Source: Acidaminococcaceae bacterium
GTDB taxonomy: Bacteria > Bacillota > Negativicutes > Acidaminococcales > Acidaminococcaceae
Assembly (NCBI GenBank): GCA_017405945.1
Contig: JAFQZL010000048.1
Location: 1 to 64,000 of the forward strand
Length of the DNA: 64,000 nucleotides
Direction of reading: 5' to 3'
Of this stretch, positions 9,699 through 16,832 are shown in pieces. The translations under genes and the position numbers were made by a program. The notes under the pieces are model-generated. The model was not told where the DNA came from. It worked only from the letters and a program-made list of their open reading frames with translations, and searched no databases. How positions within the stretch are numbered: the first letter of the stretch is position 1; every line of letters begins with the position of its first letter.

Positions 9699-9839
9699 AT
9701 GGATACGTTTTCAGAGGTGCTTAAAAAATACATACCGAAGCTATTATTGATTATGTATCGGCTTGCGGTCTTGTTTTGGCTTTGTGCAATATGGGCAGCA
9801 GTTTGCAGGATCGGAAACGTGTTAGGAGCGATACCGTGA
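9699..9839 (+). CDS. 46-residue hydrophobic peptide encoded between CRISPR repeats
   Basis: Reading from ATG 9699 gives MDTFSEVLKKYIPKLLLI..., then MYRLAVLFWLCAIWAAV, then CRIGNVLGAIP. A short charged head is followed by a strongly hydrophobic, Trp-rich segment of about 25 residues, as in single-span membrane peptides, including many toxins. An AGGTGAGGTG ribosome site at 9681-9690 lies 8 nt before the ATG. It occupies almost exactly the gap between repeats 9599-9634 and 9869-9904. No homology can be claimed; the coding call rests on RBS, composition and position. Confidence 0.55.
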   Translation: MDTFSEVLKKYIPKLLLIMYRLAVLFWLCAIWAAVCRIGNVLGAIP

Positions 9840-9868
9840 CCGAAAAAACGCAAATTCTGTCGTAAAAA

Positions 9869-10025
9869 GTATAACAGCTATATAGAATTTCTACTCTTGT
9901 AGATATTTCGACAATATTGCGTCTTGCAGCGTCTGTTACAAAGAATTTCTACTTTTGTAGATTGTATTGTTCTTTTTGTATTTGTCATTGTCTAATAGAT
10001 AAAAAGAATTTCTACTATTGTAGAT
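9869..10025 (+). CRISPR. Three further degenerate Cas12a-type repeats
   Basis: Units lie at 9869-9904 (36 nt, starts GTATAACAGCTATATAG), 9931-9962 (32 nt, internally shortened) and 9990-10025 (36 nt, starts GTCTAATAG). All keep AATTTCTAC-N4-GTAGAT; the loop varies (TCTT, TTTT, TATT) but the stem CTAC/GTAG is intact. The spacers between them are 26 and 27 nt (9905-9930, 9963-9989). The region is separated from 9535-9634 by the 46-codon gene. Confidence 0.85.
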
Positions 10026-10129
10026 TTTTTGTCCTTTCTGTCACTGTAGCCGTTACTGTGTCCGTCACTGTTTGGCACATCGTTGTAAAACCCGTATTTT
10101 ACTATAGTTAGAAGTGTACCCCTTGGTGC

Positions 10130-10160
10130 GTCTAACTGTTATTAGTAATTTTCTATTTCC
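10130..10160 (+). repeat. Remnant of a CRISPR repeat
   Basis: GTCTAACTGTTATTAGTAAT followed by TTTCTATTTCC resembles the first 28 nt of the repeats but lacks the GTAG arm, so it cannot be processed. It also forms the right arm of a 7-bp inverted repeat, AGTTAGA/TCTAACT, with its left arm near 10107. Probably the decayed end of array II. Confidence 0.45.
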
Positions 10161-10161
10161 A

Positions 10162-10188
10162 AAAGAGGCCTTAACGGGCCTCTTTTTT
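10162..10188 (+). terminator. Rho-independent terminator after the CRISPR region
   Basis: AAAGAGGCC and GGCCTCTTT pair around TTAACG, and the stem runs into TTTTTT. It closes array II before the ardC gene. Confidence 0.85.
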
Positions 10189-10286
10189 CGTCCCTTCCGT
10201 AAAATGCAAGGAAAACCGGAAGCCATATTATAATGAGTAATAAGGATACAGACCAAGGTCGTAATTTATTGCGGAGGTTGGGCAAC

Positions 10287-11420
10287 ATGGACGAAAAGAC
10301 AACGGAAACGCCAAAGAAAAAATACAAGTGGCAGGAAGAACGGGAAGCGTTCACAAAGGCTGTCGTGGAACAGCTCCAACAGGGCAAGGTGTTCTTTTGG
10401 GACCAGGGCGTAAGGGATACCGGGATAGACCGGAGCGCGGTCACGGGAAAACCGTACCGGGGCGGCAATGCCATGCGGCTGTACATATACGGCCTTATGA
10501 TGAAGGACGAGTTCAATGGGGAGACGCGCTGGGCGACGTTCAAGCAGGCCTCAGACCGCGGCTGGAAACTGAAAAAAGGAAGTAAGGGCATACATCTTGA
10601 GTATTGGAAACAGGTGTCCTTGGAGGATATAAAAAAAAGGAATCCTTCGCTGACGGAGGAAGAGGCCAGGGAAAAATGGCGGGACACGCCCCCGGTCTGC
10701 AACTGTTTTACCGTATTCAACTGTTCCCAGATGGAGAACGTGCCTCCGCTCCCACCGAGGGAGGAATCGGACGCGGAATACCCGGAGCTGCAGGCGGTGC
10801 TGGATAATTGCGAGGCGAAAGTGTTGCACGACCAGACCAGCCGGAACTTTTACAGCCCGGTTTCGGACGAGATCCATCTTATGTCGAAGGAAAACTTTAA
10901 GTCGGACGGGTTTTATTATGGTACGGCTGTCCACGAGGTAGCCCATTCGACCGGTGCGAAAGGGCGGCTGGACCGTCAGATAGAGAACAGGTTTGGGACG
11001 CCGGAATACGCAAAAGAGGAAGCGGTGGCGGAATTCACGTCCATGTTCCTCTGCAAGCATTTCGGCGCGCAGATGGGCGAGGAACACATCAAAAACCACA
11101 TGGCATACATAGACGGCTGGGCTGAAGAGTTCAAGAAGGATCCGAACCTTTTGTTCCAGCTGGCGGGGGAAGCCTCCAGAGCGGAAGATTATATCGTATC
11201 GAACTACATGAAGGGGCTGGATTTGGAACGCCGGGAAGCCAAATACGAGAAGAAAATTGCGGAACTTGCCAAGATCCCGGAGGAGAAGAAGCAGGAACAA
11301 AAGGCAGAGGCCGTGAAGACCGCCGGCAAGGAAAAGGAAAGACCGGTGAAACGGACATCGCACAGGACGGCGGAGGAAACGAAAGGCAGGACAAGGAGCC
11401 TTAATTTTTTGCAGGACTGA
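10287..11420 (+). CDS. ardC: ArdC-like antirestriction protein (ssDNA-binding domain plus zincin)
   Basis: The protein has 377 residues from ATG 10287, which has GGAGG 9 nt upstream; an in-frame ATG at 10233 has a poorer site. Residues 10-150 match the ArdC N-terminal ssDNA-binding domain (WQEEREAFTKAVVEQLQQGK; GKPYRGGNAMRLY). The C-terminal zincin-like domain has H216-EVAH-220 with a downstream EEAVAEFTS glutamate. A basic, low-complexity tail follows. In the family, ArdC protects incoming plasmid DNA from host restriction. It lies directly after the Cas12a locus and starts a plus-strand run. Confidence 0.88.
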   Translation: MDEKTTETPKKKYKWQEEREAFTKAVVEQLQQGKVFFWDQGVRDTGIDRSAVTGKPYRGGNAMRLYIYGLMMKDEFNGETRWATFKQASDRGWKLKKGSKGIHLEYWKQVSLEDIKKRNPSLTEEEAREKWRDTPPVCNCFTVFNCSQMENVPPLPPREESDAEYPELQAVLDNCEAKVLHDQTSRNFYSPVSDEIHLMSKENFKSDGFYYGTAVHEVAHSTGAKGRLDRQIENRFGTPEYAKEEAVAEFTSMFLCKHFGAQMGEEHIKNHMAYIDGWAEEFKKDPNLLFQLAGEASRAEDYIVSNYMKGLDLERREAKYEKKIAELAKIPEEKKQEQKAEAVKTAGKEKERPVKRTSHRTAEETKGRTRSLNFLQD

Positions 11421-11469
11421 TTCAACAAAATGAATTTTAACGGTTTGGAAGCTGAAGAAGGTGCATACA

Positions 11470-13410
11470 ATGGCCAGGGTAAAAGAAAAGACAGCGGAAA
11501 AGACTGAAAAGGCGAAGGTAGTAAAGGCGAAGGACTGGGTGCGCCATGCGCTGATGCGATACGGGATGAAGATGGAAGACACGGGGGGCCTCTCCCAGCA
11601 GGACGCGGAGGAGATGCTGGAAAGCTGCCGTGAGGAAAAGAGGCGCCGCATGGAAAAACCCGCTACGGAGGCGCAGAAGGAAGAGCTGGGAAAACTGGGC
11701 ATCGCCTTTAAAGACGGGATGACGGTAAAAGAGGCCAGCGATGCGATGCGTGACCATTACCGGCGTCAGGCCCCGCCCGCCACGGATGCGCAGATGAAAT
11801 GGCTGTCGTCCCATCACATAAAAGAAGACATCGTGACCAAGGCCGAGGCGAGCCGTGCCATCGCACGGCATATTGCAAGGGAGGAGATACCTCGGTATAT
11901 GCCTCCCAAAGACGGGAATTTCGCACCGAAAGACCTTTACCTGATGGAGGCGCGCCGCCAGTACGAGGCAAACGAAAGAAGCTTCCGCAATTACGACGAG
12001 ATCGGCGTCATCCAGAAGATGCTGGCCGAAGGCGTGACGGAAAGCACGGTGCGTTCCACGGTTTCTGTCTATTCGCCCCTGCACGCCAAGTGTTCGGAAA
12101 ACCAGATGGATTATTTGGTCAGCCTGGCCGCGTCAGACAGAAAGGTGGCGGGGAAGATGGAAGAAAAAGGGAAAAAGGTGCATCCGCCCTCCGAGAAGCA
12201 GATCGCACTGATGAAGAAGAAAAAGATCGCCTATACCGAGGGGATGAGCAGCCTTCAGGCTGCGGCCCTGATAGCCCGGAAACTGAATTTGGAGATGTTG
12301 CAGAACCACAAGCCGGATCTGTTAAAGGAATGGAACGCAGTGGAGTTCTACCGTTCTTTCGCCCAGGCGGAGCTGCGTAAAGTCGGCTGGGACGTCAAAC
12401 GGTATACGGACACGCCTGCGGTCATCGCCATGGCCGAGCGGGGGTTCACGAAGTCCGTCATCTGCGGTACGCTGGACAGCAATTCCCCGAAGTGCGGGAA
12501 GAGTCAGGAGGAATGGCTGGAACGGACGGTAGGGCGCGTCCTTGAAAAACATGAGAAGGACAAGCGGGAGAAGGCGGAAGAACAGGCAAAAGAGGTTCCT
12601 GTACGGGACGAGAACCCGCTGGCGGGCCTTGGCGAGGAAGTCGCTTTCGAGGACGAAGCGAAAGAGATGCCGCGGGAAGAGACGAAAGACGCGGGCCGCA
12701 AGTACGAGATTACAAACATCACGCTGGCGCAGGAGGGGATATTGCTGCGGCGCATCCGTGCGCTGAAGGATATCCCGGAACACGGGATAGCCAGCGGAGA
12801 TTTCGGTGGTTATATCATGTCATCGAAAAACCTGTCCCACGAAGGAAGCTGCTGGGTGGCGGAGGATGCAAAGGTGTACCGGAACGCCATCGTATGCGAG
12901 GACGCGGTCGTCTGTGGGAAAGCCGAGGTAACGGACCGGGCCATCGTGGCGGGCGAGTCATGGGTGGACGGTGAAAGTCATGTGATGGGGAACGCCGTCG
13001 TGATAGACAGCGCGGTCGTGACCGGGCATGGCGCCGTAGCGGAGAACGGTTTGGTATGTGAGGACGGTTATGTAAAAGGGTTCGGATGCGTAAAAGGGAA
13101 CGGCCTTGTAGCCGGGAGCGATAACGGTATCGACGGGAAGACCGTGGTCGATACGTCCGCAGAGGATCTGACGGAATACCTGTCTTCCCTGCAGCAGACA
13201 TATCGGGAGACCGTTCATGCTGAAAATTCGGGCAGGACGGAAACCATCGCGCACATTTCCGGCGCAGCGGACAACATCAAGCCTGCGGTCGTGAAAAGAC
13301 CGGCCCGTCGGGGGTTGGAGAAAGACAATGAACCGCTGCGGAAGAAGCCGGTAAAACGCAAACGGGCAGAAAAAGAGGACAAGGTTAAGGAGACCGCACG
13401 GAAAAAATAA
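11470..13410 (+). CDS. Large protein with C-terminal hexapeptide-type beta-helix
   Basis: The protein has 646 residues from ATG 11470 (AAGGTG just upstream). The N-terminal 400 residues hold repeated helical blocks of the type AT(E/D)AQ(K/M)...LxxxxIKxxMTxxEASxAI. The C-terminal part starts with a module RIRALKDIPEHGIASGDFGG, then LSHEGSCWVAEDAKVYRNAI, and runs into V-A-G-N repeats with the 6-residue period of left-handed parallel beta-helices. The same module occurs twice each in the proteins at 51101 and 53404. Such proteins are known from phages and plasmids, but their role is unknown to me. Confidence 0.75.
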   Translation: MARVKEKTAEKTEKAKVVKAKDWVRHALMRYGMKMEDTGGLSQQDAEEMLESCREEKRRRMEKPATEAQKEELGKLGIAFKDGMTVKEASDAMRDHYRRQAPPATDAQMKWLSSHHIKEDIVTKAEASRAIARHIAREEIPRYMPPKDGNFAPKDLYLMEARRQYEANERSFRNYDEIGVIQKMLAEGVTESTVRSTVSVYSPLHAKCSENQMDYLVSLAASDRKVAGKMEEKGKKVHPPSEKQIALMKKKKIAYTEGMSSLQAAALIARKLNLEMLQNHKPDLLKEWNAVEFYRSFAQAELRKVGWDVKRYTDTPAVIAMAERGFTKSVICGTLDSNSPKCGKSQEEWLERTVGRVLEKHEKDKREKAEEQAKEVPVRDENPLAGLGEEVAFEDEAKEMPREETKDAGRKYEITNITLAQEGILLRRIRALKDIPEHGIASGDFGGYIMSSKNLSHEGSCWVAEDAKVYRNAIVCEDAVVCGKAEVTDRAIVAGESWVDGESHVMGNAVVIDSAVVTGHGAVAENGLVCEDGYVKGFGCVKGNGLVAGSDNGIDGKTVVDTSAEDLTEYLSSLQQTYRETVHAENSGRTETIAHISGAADNIKPAVVKRPARRGLEKDNEPLRKKPVKRKRAEKEDKVKETARKK

Positions 13411-13436
13411 TGAAGTTCAGCAAGAATGTATTTGTA

Positions 13437-13465
13437 TTGACAATAATTCAAAGGTAATTTATAAT
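13437..13465 (+). promoter_or_regulatory. Strong promoter without a following gene
   Basis: TTGACA (13437-13442), a 17-bp spacer and TATAAT (13460-13465) form a perfect consensus promoter, with the TGTATTGACAATAA core shared with other promoters of the element. The next gene is 420 bp away and has its own promoter. Confidence 0.75.
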
Positions 13466-13471
13466 CAAAGT

Positions 13472-13642
13472 GTGGGTAGCCGTCAAAGGGATCTGTACCT
13501 GGCAGTCGTATCTTCGCCTATTTTCGCCTATCTTCTCTTTTTTGCGACTTGCCAATAAGCCGGTCGGTCCCGATTGTTCGCCTAATAAAAGCTATCCTTT
13601 CCCTGGCACGGATCATTGTTTGTGGTCCGTGCTTTTATATTT
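13472..13642 (+). ncRNA. Candidate small RNA, about 170 nt
   Basis: It starts at the expected position after the 13437 promoter and ends in a clear terminator (GCACGGA 13606-13612, TCCGTGC 13626-13632, then TTTTATATTT). No ribosome site and no convincing reading frame lie between. Internal direct repeats TTCGCCTAT occur near 13513-13533. Lengths of this kind fit antisense or trans-acting plasmid RNAs, but no target is evident. Confidence 0.55.
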
Positions 13643-13651
13643 GGTAAATTT

Positions 13652-13689
13652 GTTAATGTATTGACGATAACGGTTAAAGATGATACAAT
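13652..13689 (+). promoter_or_regulatory. Operator and promoter of the repressor gene at 13885
   Basis: GTTAATGTATTGACGATAAC (13652-13671) contains the -35 TTGACG (13661-13666); TACAAT (13684-13689) follows after 17 bp. Nearly the same 20-mer lies at the ssb promoter (34977-34996, minus) and the repressor promoter at 56667-56686 (minus). Confidence 0.75.
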
Positions 13690-13715
13690 AATAGTGGTTG
13701 GTGGCAACCAGACAC

Positions 13716-13790
13716 AGAAGCCCGGATGCTCTATCACAGGCTGTTTCACCGGAAGTAAAGGACGTAACGCGCAGCCCGGTCCGGGCTTCT
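13716..13790 (+). ncRNA. Structured 5' leader with alternative pairing
   Basis: AGAAGCCCGG (13716-13725) pairs perfectly with CCGGGCTTCT (13781-13790). The right arm can also pair locally with AGCCC at 13773-13777, so two exclusive folds exist. It lies in the 190-nt leader of the repressor mRNA, after a small GGTTG/CAACC hairpin. An attenuator or regulator-binding RNA is possible; no known riboswitch class is recognised. Confidence 0.4.
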
Positions 13791-13884
13791 AATTCACGAT
13801 GTCAGATAGCAACATGGGTCGAAAAAGTTATTTTAACGACGTGGGCGAAAGAGGAATATTTTTAACAGAAAAGAGGAGATAGCC

Positions 13885-14640
13885 ATGGGTGTAAAGGAAG
13901 AATTCCTGCGGGTGCGTATGGATGAAATGGGGGTTTCACAGGCAGACCTGTCCCGGAAGACGGATATACCGCCCGGAACGATCAGCAATTTTCTGCGGAG
14001 CGAGGACGGCATAGAAAAGACCAGTTATAGCAACGTCAGGAAGATATGTGATGTACTGGGTGTGAACATGGATGATTTGGAACGTATCGGCCCGGACGGG
14101 AAACTGCCCGAACCGCCTCTGCAGAACACGGAAGAAACGGCCGGAGAACCGGATCGGAACGACATCCCCGCAGCAGACGTAGCAGATGGGGAAGAAAGCC
14201 CTGTTGTTGAAACGGAACTGACGGAACAACAGAAAGCAGGGGGCGAAGATAAAAAAATCACCACAGATGAAGCCGCTGAACAGGTTGCGGATGCTGTGGT
14301 GACGCCGGGGCAGGATTTACAGGAAGAGTGGGTTTGTGAAGTGAAGAATTATGTTGAATTCCGCCTTCAGCCCTGTTGTCCCGCCGGATACGATATAAGG
14401 AGAACAGTTTCCGTCATCCCGCCCGATCAGACGGCAGAGACGGGCGAGATGTATGTGGTGCGGTTACCGGGGAAACCGAAACCGGTGCTGCGGAAGGTTT
14501 GGCGGATGGATGACGGGCTGCTGTTGGTCGGGCCGGGCGAGTTTGACGAGACCCCCCGCATCATCAGGCCGGACGCGGAAGGGTTTTCCATTGTAGGCAA
14601 AGTGGTTACGGAGGAGGACTACACTGACGATTTGTGTTGA
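13885..14640 (+). CDS. XRE repressor with S24/LexA-like C-terminal domain
   Basis: The protein has 251 residues. Residues 1-65 form a helix-turn-helix (SQADLSRKTDIPPGTISNFL). Residues 75-150 are an acidic linker. Residues 155-245 resemble the peptidase S24 fold of phage repressors (TGEMYVVRLPGKPKPVLRKV, then GFSIVGKVV), but the usual Gly-Ser-Met nucleophile segment is not visible, so self-cleavage is doubtful. GAGGAG lies 7 nt before ATG. It is a likely master regulator, given the shared operator in its own promoter. Confidence 0.75.
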   Translation: MGVKEEFLRVRMDEMGVSQADLSRKTDIPPGTISNFLRSEDGIEKTSYSNVRKICDVLGVNMDDLERIGPDGKLPEPPLQNTEETAGEPDRNDIPAADVADGEESPVVETELTEQQKAGGEDKKITTDEAAEQVADAVVTPGQDLQEEWVCEVKNYVEFRLQPCCPAGYDIRRTVSVIPPDQTAETGEMYVVRLPGKPKPVLRKVWRMDDGLLLVGPGEFDETPRIIRPDAEGFSIVGKVVTEEDYTDDLC

Positions 14641-14665
14641 CGATAATTGTTTTTGGCATTACAAT
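14637..14665 (+). promoter_or_regulatory. Promoter of the 14699 gene
   Basis: TTGACG (14637-14642), overlapping the preceding stop codon, 17 bp, TACAAT (14660-14665). It has the same TTGACGATAA core as the promoter at 13661. Confidence 0.75.
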
Positions 14666-14698
14666 AACAGTAAATGCTGAAAATGTGAGGACGATAGT

Positions 14699-14950
14699 AT
14701 GGCAAGACCGTTTATGCCGGAAGGCGAAAAAAAGGATGTAAGCCTGCAGGTAAGGGCGACCAAGAGCGATGTGGATGCGATCAAGTCCGCCGTTCAGAAC
14801 ATCCGCACCACGCTGATGGTGCTGAAGAGGATGGAAGGCGGCGACAAGTATCCCGTATCGAAGACGGCCGACATTCTGAAGGCTGCCGTGCAGCATTATG
14901 ACGAGGTGCTTCGGAACGAGCTGGCGGCCAGGATCAATGCGATGCCCTGA
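14699..14950 (+). CDS. Small helical protein, possible DNA-binding (RHH-like)
   Basis: The protein has 83 residues and starts MARPFMPEGEKKDVSLQVRA, a pattern like the strand preceding ribbon-helix-helix folds, followed by two amphipathic helices. No family is recognised with confidence. It is monocistronic between its own promoter and a long-stem terminator at 15056. GTGAGGACGAT before the ATG is a weak ribosome site. Confidence 0.6.
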   Translation: MARPFMPEGEKKDVSLQVRATKSDVDAIKSAVQNIRTTLMVLKRMEGGDKYPVSKTADILKAAVQHYDEVLRNELAARINAMP

Positions 14951-15055
14951 AATGTCTTTGGACGGGCGGGCATGTTTTTTGTGCGGTAAAAATTCAGTAT
15001 ATTGAAAAAAGAAAACGGTAGACAGATAACCAGCCTTTCCTTTCTTGTTTTTTAT

Positions 15056-15127
15056 AAATCAACAGCGGCAGGCAGATGGGATGCGTTACAAGACGTTCCC
15101 GGAAAACCTGCCGCTGTTGATTTTTCT
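15056..15127 (+). terminator. Long-stem terminator
   Basis: ATCAACAGCGGCAGG (15058-15072) pairs with CCTGCCGCTGTTGAT (15107-15121), 15 bp, followed by TTTTCTTT; the loop is 34 nt. The long loop is unusual for a simple terminator, and the unit could be the end of a small RNA. Confidence 0.75.
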
Positions 15128-15159
15128 TTAAATAAAAATTCATAAAACGAGAAAATGTA

Positions 15160-15188
15160 TTGACATTAACACATAAAAGTAGTATAAT
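15160..15188 (+). promoter_or_regulatory. Promoter of the ERF gene
   Basis: TTGACA (15160-15165), 17 bp, TATAAT (15183-15188). TGTATTGACATTAAC belongs to the operator family seen at ssb. Confidence 0.8.
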
Positions 15189-15242
15189 AAAGTAGGCGAA
15201 AAAATAACAGTTTCTTTAAAAGAAGAAAAAGGAGAGAAGACA

Positions 15243-15908
15243 ATGGAAAACGTAAAGACTATTGTAGAGAACCTGACACCTGAATTTGTACAGAACGTGA
15301 TCGCCCTGCAGAAGAAGGTATATGTCGGCAAGAACAGGAACAATACGTTTGCCGATTTCAAGTACCGTTCGCTGGACGATATTTTTCAGAAGACGAAACC
15401 GGCTGCGGCGGAATTGGGGCTTTTATTGTTTATGACGGACGAGGTCGTCGTGCGCGGGAACCGTTTTTACGTGGAAGCTACCGCCGTTCTGACGGACGGG
15501 AAATCCACGATCAGGACGACTGCTTATGCCCGTGAGGCGGAACACAAGACGAAAAGTGATGACGCACAGGTGACCGGCATGGCCTCCACGTATGCCCGTA
15601 AATACTGCCTTGACGGACTGCTGCAGACCGGGGGGTCTGTCAGCGACATTGACAGCCTGAACAACGAGGAAGAGGAAGCTCCCGTTGAAGCCGAACCCGT
15701 GAAGAGCAAGAACCAGATTATCAAGGAAGTTGTCAAGGAAGCGGAAAAGAAAGGTTATACCGCCGACGACGTGAAAGTGCTGATCGAGATTCATTTCAAC
15801 AAGTATTCCTCCAAAGACGTGACGCAGGAAGAAGCGTATCTGCTTGAGAAGAATTTCGTGGAGTGGTTAAAGAACGATATTCCCGCAAAAGACAACAAGA
15901 CTGCGTGA
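15243..15908 (+). CDS. ERF-family single-strand annealing protein
   Basis: The protein has 221 residues with GGAGAG 8 nt before ATG. Residues 1-130 match the ERF family: an early LQKKVYVGKN segment, FADFKYRSLDDIF, and STYARKYCLDGLLQTGG near residue 118. An acidic linker and a helical C-terminus follow. ERF proteins anneal complementary single strands in phage and plasmid recombination. Together with SSB, the YqaJ exonuclease and RecD2 it gives the element its own recombination set. Confidence 0.85.
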   Translation: MENVKTIVENLTPEFVQNVIALQKKVYVGKNRNNTFADFKYRSLDDIFQKTKPAAAELGLLLFMTDEVVVRGNRFYVEATAVLTDGKSTIRTTAYAREAEHKTKSDDAQVTGMASTYARKYCLDGLLQTGGSVSDIDSLNNEEEEAPVEAEPVKSKNQIIKEVVKEAEKKGYTADDVKVLIEIHFNKYSSKDVTQEEAYLLEKNFVEWLKNDIPAKDNKTA

Positions 15909-15965
15909 TGAAGACAAGGCTGCGGCATCTGCCGCAGCCTTGCATATAAAACGAGGAGGTTTCGG

Positions 15966-16340
15966 ATGGGCAAAGGCAAGTGGGAAGTTTACAGCAATCA
16001 GATAGGGGGCAACAAATATTATATCGTCGGAAGGCAGGTTGACGATACGAAACCTGCGGAAATGCTGAACGTAGAGTTCCGTGGGCGGTATATGGGCGAC
16101 AAGTCGGCTTGCAAGATGGTGGCTGACGAGATGAACGCATCTCCGCCGTCGGCGGAATTATGGATACCTGTTGATGAGAAGCTGCCTCCTGTCGGTGAGA
16201 TGGTCGCTGTTACCTGCGTGACGAAAAAAGGCGTCCGTAACTGGAACAGGGCGTTCGTTGATGCGACGGGTTTTTGGCACGGATCGGGAAGCATGTCCGG
16301 TGTCGTGGCATGGATGCCGATGGCCGTTTATAAGGGCTGA
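15966..16340 (+). CDS. DUF551-like small protein
   Basis: The protein has 124 residues with GAGGAGG 7 nt before ATG. The C-terminal half has the DUF551 pattern: WIPVDEKLPPVGEMVAVTCV, then GVVAWMPMAVY. The first 60 residues are extra. The family is common in phages and prophages with unknown function. It follows the ERF gene by 57 bp and is probably cotranscribed. Confidence 0.7.
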   Translation: MGKGKWEVYSNQIGGNKYYIVGRQVDDTKPAEMLNVEFRGRYMGDKSACKMVADEMNASPPSAELWIPVDEKLPPVGEMVAVTCVTKKGVRNWNRAFVDATGFWHGSGSMSGVVAWMPMAVYKG

Positions 16341-16472
16341 TTTTGCAAACCGGTTTCCCGGTACGCAGATTTCCCGTAGAAGACATTTTTAAAGTCGCTT
16401 GATGTATTTGTCGTAAAAGGGATAGAAAACGCTTATATGAGGCTTATATGAAGCAAAAAAGAGTCCTCGTGG

Positions 16473-16507
16473 AAATGGCTGGCGTAAGCCGGCCATTTTG
16501 TTTTTTA
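16473..16507 (+). terminator. Terminator
   Basis: AAATGGCTGGC and GCCGGCCATTT pair (one G-T) around GTAA and are followed by TTGTTTTTT. Upstream, GCTTATATGA is repeated in tandem at about 16431-16451. Confidence 0.8.
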
Positions 16508-16551
16508 TTACGCAGGCGGATTGTTCGTAAATCCGCCTGCGTAATAAAAAA
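16501..16551. terminator. 21-bp perfect inverted repeat between convergent operons
   Basis: 16501-16521 and 16531-16551 are perfect complements with T and A tracts at the outer ends and a 9-nt loop, so the structure can stop transcripts from both sides. It overlaps the terminators on either side, a triple stack. Confidence 0.75.
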
Positions 16552-16578
16552 CAGCCCGTGCGTTTTGCAGGGGCTGTT
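16550..16578 (-). terminator. Terminator of the 17498-16590 operon
   Basis: On the minus strand AACAGCCC and GGGCTGTT pair and run into TTTTTATT. Confidence 0.8.
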
Positions 16579-16589
16579 CGGTAACTGTT

Positions 16590-16814
16590 TTATTTTATCC
16601 CTTTCTTTCGGCACTCGTCTTTCAGTTCCTCGATGAGGTTTTCCACTTCGTACATATCCATTTCTTCAGGGTTATAGAGGTCATCATAGTCCAATTTTTT
16701 CAGCAGGCTTTTGGCTTCGTCCATCTGTTGCTGGGACGGGCTGACGGCACTTTTCATGCCGTCAAGCATTTCCCTTGCGTTTTCGTATGTTTTTTCAATA
16801 TCGGTCATTTTCAT
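16590..16814 (-). CDS. Small acidic helical protein
   Basis: The protein has 74 residues (MKMTDIEKTYENAREMLDG...), almost entirely charged helix, net acidic. GAGAGGA precedes the ATG. It is the last gene of the operon behind hairpin element 1, 18 bp after the YubB-like gene. No family is recognised. Confidence 0.7.
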   Translation of the reverse strand: MKMTDIEKTYENAREMLDGMKSAVSPSQQQMDEAKSLLKKLDYDDLYNPEEMDMYEVENLIEELKDECRKKGIK

Positions 16815-16832
16815 CCGTCCTCTCTTAACTCA

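Noticed and set aside
9557..9853. 98-codon minus-strand frame across array II
   Set aside because: It translates CRISPR repeats and the complement of the 46-codon gene, without ribosome site.
9963..9989. Guide after the 9931 repeat begins TGTATTG, the core of the shared operator
   Set aside because: Only 7 nt match and none of the operator copies has a TTTV motif next to it, so Cas12a targeting is not supported.
10551..11702. Long minus-strand frame opposite ardC
   Set aside because: It spans two well-supported plus-strand genes and their gap; no start signals; composition of an antisense shadow.
13716..13790. 75-nt segment closed by a long stem, considered as a tRNA
   Set aside because: No T-loop GTTCGANNC, no proper D-arm or anticodon arm, and no CCA; treated as a leader RNA instead.
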